A stretch of 64,000 nucleotides of DNA from Rhabditophanes sp. KR3021 (lineage: Eukaryota; Nematoda; Chromadorea; Rhabditida; Alloionematidae): NCBI GenBank assembly GCA_963281155.1, contig CAUJLY010000003.1, positions 2,976,001 to 3,040,000 of the forward strand, written 5' to 3'. Shown piece by piece: positions 60,297 to 64,000 of the stretch (its first letter is position 1; each line of letters begins with the position of its first letter). The position numbers were made by a program, and so were the translations under genes. The notes under the pieces were generated by a model. It searched no databases and was not told the origin of the DNA. It saw nothing but the letters and a program-made list of their open reading frames with translations.

Positions 60297-60811
60297 ACCC
60301 TACTATGGCAAATCAAATTATTCAAATTAAAGCTATTGCCCTAACATTCTAAAGTAACTAAATATAAATTGATGTTTATTAAATTATAGTACTCTTAGAA
60401 TAATGTTAAGAGCATAACTATTTACAATTTATGCTATTTTGTAAAATAATAAAGTGGTATAAATTAAAATATTATTGATGTCACAACTAATTTTAATCAT
60501 TCTTAATTAATTTGCTAAGTCTTGCCTGCTCTTTTTCTTGTAATGTTGTTGCATGTACATATTTATCTATTTTGCATTTAATATTGTTCTATCAGTTCTA
60601 TCGATTGTTGAGGCTCCACCTAAAGTTAATTCCTACACTGCATGCGTAGCTTTTTTAACAAAAACACATTATTTATATCACTTTTTTGCTTGCCATCACC
60701 ACTATTTGAGACCCCTTTGCTCTAAACTTGTCATTCGTTTTTGAATAATGTCCTCTATGACGTGTCCTTAAGATTGAGTATTATTTATTGCTTTTTTGTT
60801 TCAGGTAAACA
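60297..60811. other. Short intergenic region upstream of phosphatidylinositol synthase
   Basis: It contains the phosphatase 3' UTR (AATAAA near 60449) and, at 60792-60804, a CTTTTTTGTTTCAG acceptor eight bases before the next start codon, a candidate trans-splice site. Confidence 0.55.
60792..60804 (+). promoter_or_regulatory. Candidate spliced-leader trans-splice acceptor for phosphatidylinositol synthase
   Basis: The polypyrimidine tract and TTTCAG, with no upstream exon visible, lie just before ATG 60812. A 5' UTR intron would be the alternative. Confidence 0.5.
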
Positions 60812-62078
60812 ATGACTGTATCAGCATTCGATGTTATGCTATATTATCCTAATCAAATCGGATATGCTCGAATTTGGTTAGCATTCATTTCCTTTATCTT
60901 TATGCAGATATATCCAGGAGTATCAATTATCTGTTATGGAATCAGTGGATTGTTAGACGCTGTCGATGGATACCTGGCTAGAGCTTATAATCAATGTAAG
61001 TATAAATGACATTAATTAAAATCATAATAACAATAATAATAATCTTAATAATCATAATATTTTTAGCGTCCCGATTTGGAGCTATGCTTGGTAAGTGTAA
61101 ACTAAATGTTGAGTTATCAATTATCTTTTGATTAATTCAAGTAATTTGCCTACTACTGAATTATTATTATCTATGCTTTTTATTAGGGAAGACCAAGTTA
61201 TTTAGATATTTTTTTAAGTAGAATTAAATGAAGGAGAATTAAAGCTTTTATTAGAATAACACAAAATAATATTAAAATGAATGATATTACAATCTTTACC
61301 ATAAAATGTTATCAAGGTCTTGCTATTTCTAAGCCCAGCGCTCCATCTTTTTAGAACAGCATCCAAGACTGACTTCATGTCGTTGCTTCTTGAATGAAAG
61401 AGACGAATTAAATGATGTCCATTGTTTTGACAGTACTCATTCTTCATTTTGTCATAGCCATGTTGTCTCTCATATTTGACTGTTCCATTTTGACGAAGTG
61501 ACGGTTTCAAAGAGCAAATCTTTACGGATAATGAAGTCAAAAGATAATTCTTTTCCAGACTCCCCAACTAAATCGGGATATGTTTTCCCCTATCAAAAAC
61601 AAGCTTCCCTCCATTTATTTTGTATAATAATTGTGGAACTATTTTAGACCAACTGACGGACAGGTTAACATTTGCCGCTCTATTAATGATCTTGTGCGTT
61701 TTTTACCCAAAGTGGACGTTTGTATTTCAAAGTATCGTTATTATTGACATTGCCTCTCATTGGCTTCACTTACATGCTACAGATTTGACTGGAAAGGGGT
61801 CTCATAAGTCGTCAGATAATCCTATACTAAATTTGTACTACACATCAAGACCTGTTCTTTTTTTCATGTGCTTAGGCAACGAGGCATTTTTCGGTCTTTT
61901 ATACGTACTTCACTTTTGGACTGGCCCAACTATTCTGACAATATCTGTATTTAAAATTGCAGCGGTCTTGTTATTCCCAGTTGCTGCAGTAAAATGTGCA
62001 ATTTCAGTCCTTCATTTATTCTTAGCATCAAAGACCGTTGCTGATTATGACGCCGACAAACAAAATAAGACGCAATAA
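60812..62078 (+). CDS. pisy-1: CDP-diacylglycerol--inositol 3-phosphatidyltransferase (phosphatidylinositol synthase)
   Basis: Exons 60812-60995, 61067-61090 (24 nt) and 61648-62078 join to 212 codons plus stop, matching animal enzymes of about 213. The CDP-alcohol phosphotransferase signature is complete across two splice junctions: Asp49, Asp52-Gly53, Ala56-Arg57, Gly66, Asp70 and Asp74 (LLDAVDGYLARAYNQ, SSRFGAMLDQLTDR). DIASHWLHLHATDLTGKGSH, NPILNLYYTSRPVLFFMCLG and several hydrophobic segments agree with an ER multi-pass enzyme that makes phosphatidylinositol from CDP-DAG and myo-inositol. Dropping the 24-nt exon would remove catalytic residues. The second intron (557 bp) contains the antisense element copy 2; the first is 71 bp. 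Confidence 0.95.
61273..61618 (-). mobile_element. Treble-clef zinc / nuclease-like element, copy 2 (3' part only), in phosphatidylinositol synthase intron 2 (antisense)
   Basis: On the minus strand this matches the nuclease half of copy 1 base by base: AATGGAGGGAAGCTTG (copy 1 AATGGAGTCAAGCTAG), LVGESGKELSFDFIIRKDLL (copy 1 LVGDFGRDLSFGFII), then RQNGTVKYERQHGYDKMKNE, YCQNNGHHLIRLFHSRSNDM, VLDAVLKRW and a shared YGKDCN/YGKGL tail. The DFI-x5-LLFE spacing keeps the D and E of a nuclease-like site. The zinc modules are absent and a frameshift separates the two blocks, so it is a truncated, dead copy. Confidence 0.7.
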
Positions 62079-62726
62079 ATGAAATTCTTTTTACTTTAAT
62101 TTTGATCTCTAAAAATAAACAATTTGTGGACGAACGGAAACATTTTTATACTTTATCTTTTATTTTGGCATCAAACTTTTATAACAAATATTTGTATCAT
62201 AAATGATTGTAATAAAATTAACAATTTAAATAAAAAAGACGTGTGAAATAATTGTATAACAATTTGTATTAAAAAACTTATCAAATAATTGTATAACAAA
62301 TGGTATGAAAAAGATTAAGCCTTCTTAGAAATTTGAATTACATTCTCATGATTGAGAAAGTTTGGAATATATCTGCCTTCTCCAGTACATTAGTCAAATT
62401 ATGTTATGAAATAGCCGAATCTGGAAACTTCGACCTGTCTCGCCCTGAGTTGTTGATGGAAGATGCTTTTCAATAGATAATAAATGTAACTTAAATATTA
62501 ACTTACAGTGTTGTCATTGGGATTAAACATAATAATGTGGATTAGTTAAGAAATAGTATCTTTTATTATTCAAAAGCAACAATCAAAAATGATGACTATT
62601 TAAAAGATGAATTAACATTTAGAAAGATTTTAAAAAAATGTTTTACTAAAGACTTTTAAATTGCATGAACTTTATTTTGTTTGATTGAGAAAATGTGTTG
62701 TAGCAATACGTTGTTTGTTGAAATAT
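62079..62726. other. Convergent intergenic region between phosphatidylinositol synthase and DRG2
   Basis: AT-rich, with the DRG2 3'-end duplicate listed separately. Otherwise no coding content. Confidence 0.55.
62313..62400 (-). pseudogene. Partial duplicate of the DRG2 C-terminus
   Basis: On the minus strand the frame ends NHENVIQISKKA-stop, close to the true DRG2 end [15 protein letters not shown] 400 bp away. The DNA matches CTTCTTAG(A/C)AATTTGAAT(T/C)ACAT(T/C)CTCATGAT in both places. Similarity fades upstream. It is a decayed tandem duplicate of the 3' end of the gene. Confidence 0.65.
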
Positions 62727-64000
62727 TTACTTCTTAGCAATTTGAATCACATCCTCATGATGAAGCAGGTGGCCCTTAGCTACCCGCTGTGGAGAGTTGA
62801 CAAATTTAGTGGAAGTACCCCACACAATGGCATATTTGAAATCATTAGCAAGAGTTCTGTGGATTGCATGACAACAATGCTCTATAGTTGCAGACCCGCG
62901 GAGAATGATTCCGTCTTCGGGACCCAAGTCTGGAGCATTCGATGGTTTTTTCGTAAAGACACGAATCAAAGCCAGATATTCCCATATTTTGTCGAGCATA
63001 TAGTCCAAATTAAGTTTCAATTCGCAACTGATTACTACAGAATGTGGCTGCCTTGCAATACGATCCACCTCTTCCATTGAAATGTTGTCAATTTTGTTGT
63101 ACACATACAAGCACTAAAATTATAAAACAAGTAAAATATGTAGGATGTATATCTAATTACCTTCATATAGGCGATATTGCCGATAACTACGTCGATAAAT
63201 GCATCAATTGTCACATCTTCTCTTACAACAACGTCTGCATTGAAAATCTTGTATGAATTTAAAATCAAACGAACAAACTTTTCGTCAATTCCTTTGAAAA
63301 GAGGAATAGTTCTGTTAAACTTGATGCCACCGGTCTTTGTTACTTTAAAATAAATATTTGGTGGTCGTTGATTCAGACGAATTCCTACACTTTCCAATTC
63401 TTTTGTCAATAGTTGCTTTTGGAGTTCACCATTGTTCGCATCCAAAACCATCAAGATACAGTCAGCAGTTTTAGCTACGGAAATAACTTGTCGACCACGA
63501 CCTGAAAAAACCATTTATGTATATTTAAATTAAAGCTTACCTGCTCCAGATGCAGCATTCTCGATAATTCCTGGCAGATCAAGCAATTGAACGTTTGCTC
63601 CGTTGATTTCAAGCACACCGGGAATACAAGTTAGGGTTGTGAATTCATAACTAGCTACTGAGGACTGTGTTTTGGTAAGTGATGAAAGGATCGTGGATTT
63701 TCCTACAGAAGGGAAGCCAACCTGTAAAAATAAAAATATTTAAATTTATTTCTTCAAAGACAAAATGCTTAAAATTTATATTTTTTAAAGAACATTTCGT
63801 AAAACGCACCATTGCAACACGGGCATCCCCGCTTTTCATCACATCGAATCCCTCTCCTTTGATGGAATTCTTGGTCTTTGGATTAATCAGTTCATCTCTC
63901 AGCTTAGCCAGCTTACTCTTCAAAATTCCCAAATGGTATTCGGTAGCTTGAATGAATGAGGCAATTAAATAATCTACCTGTTTATAACTTACCTTTGTTC
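62727..64000 (-). CDS. DRG2: DRG2 GTPase (developmentally regulated GTP-binding protein 2), 5' end outside the window
   Basis: Minus-strand exons 64000-63993 (edge fragment), 63946-63810, 63721-63541, 63501-63161 and 63113-62727 join in phase. The fragment [20 protein letters not shown] lies across the first junction. G1 is GFPSVGKST; then [15 protein letters not shown]3 [20 protein letters not shown], and G4 in [67 protein letters not shown] and the TGS end [11 protein letters not shown] point to DRG2 rather than DRG1 (YVYNKID, SMEEVDR and PNIYFK are DRG2-like). DRG2 binds DFRP2 and acts with ribosomes and in microtubule/endosome functions. Only the first 20-25 codons seem to be missing. Confidence 0.92.

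Overview
The window looks like a piece of nematode nuclear genome. It is AT-rich (about 70% by eye), introns follow GT...TTTTAG/TTTCAG, many introns are only 39-80 bp, and several starts lie just downstream of an acceptor-like TTTCAG or TTTTAG with no obvious 5' donor, as expected for spliced-leader trans-splicing. The gene set fits: rabphilin (rbf-1), a COUP-TF/UNC-55-type receptor, a nematode-style non-receptor tyrosine phosphatase, a cathepsin A-like S10 peptidase and a secreted class-3 lipase. All assignments come from reading the sequence; no database search was run. The species cannot be named.

Layout. Left edge: the last 68 codons of an SLC4 anion/bicarbonate transporter (+), then a 4 kb gene-poor stretch. 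4.3-8.2 kb: SCYL2 pseudokinase (+, 5 exons). 8.7-10.3 kb: UNC-55/COUP-TF receptor (-, 3 exons), convergent with SCYL2. 11.6-18.0 kb: rabphilin (-, 11 exons including a 10-nt microexon), probably with alternative first exons at 23.4-23.8 and 26.0-28.7 kb. 28.7-33.2 kb: gene desert. 33.2-39.4 kb: cathepsin A-like carboxypeptidase, a small acidic protein and a secreted lipase, all +. 41.4-42.7 kb: KCTD8/12/16-like GABA-B auxiliary subunit (+) and mitochondrial 2Fe-2S ferredoxin (-). 44.4-52.7 kb: complete DNA polymerase epsilon catalytic subunit (+). 52.8-55.2 kb: tandem Ras-association-domain protein (-). 58.9-60.3 kb: tyrosine phosphatase with WPE in place of WPD. 60.8-62.1 kb: phosphatidylinositol synthase (+) with a 24-nt exon. 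62.7 kb to the right edge: DRG2 GTPase (-, truncated).

The main unexplained signal is inside introns. Ordinary introns here are tens of bases long, but a separate class of 280-1500 bp introns carries decayed protein-coding sequence, nearly always antisense to the host gene. Three of these remnants, in rabphilin, the carboxypeptidase and phosphatidylinositol synthase, are recognisably one family: tandem treble-clef zinc modules followed by a nuclease-like domain with a conserved MKNEYC block. One rabphilin intron is flanked by a 14-bp imperfect direct repeat, with the 5' splice site inside one copy, which looks like intron gain by insertion. Together these suggest that mobile, endonuclease-encoding DNA has repeatedly landed in, or created, spliceosomal introns in this genome.

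The intact genes are otherwise ordinary conserved metazoan genes and do not form a pathway. Where a CDS spans introns, exon coordinates are given in the evidence; all multi-exon models except the edge-truncated ones add up to a whole number of codons.
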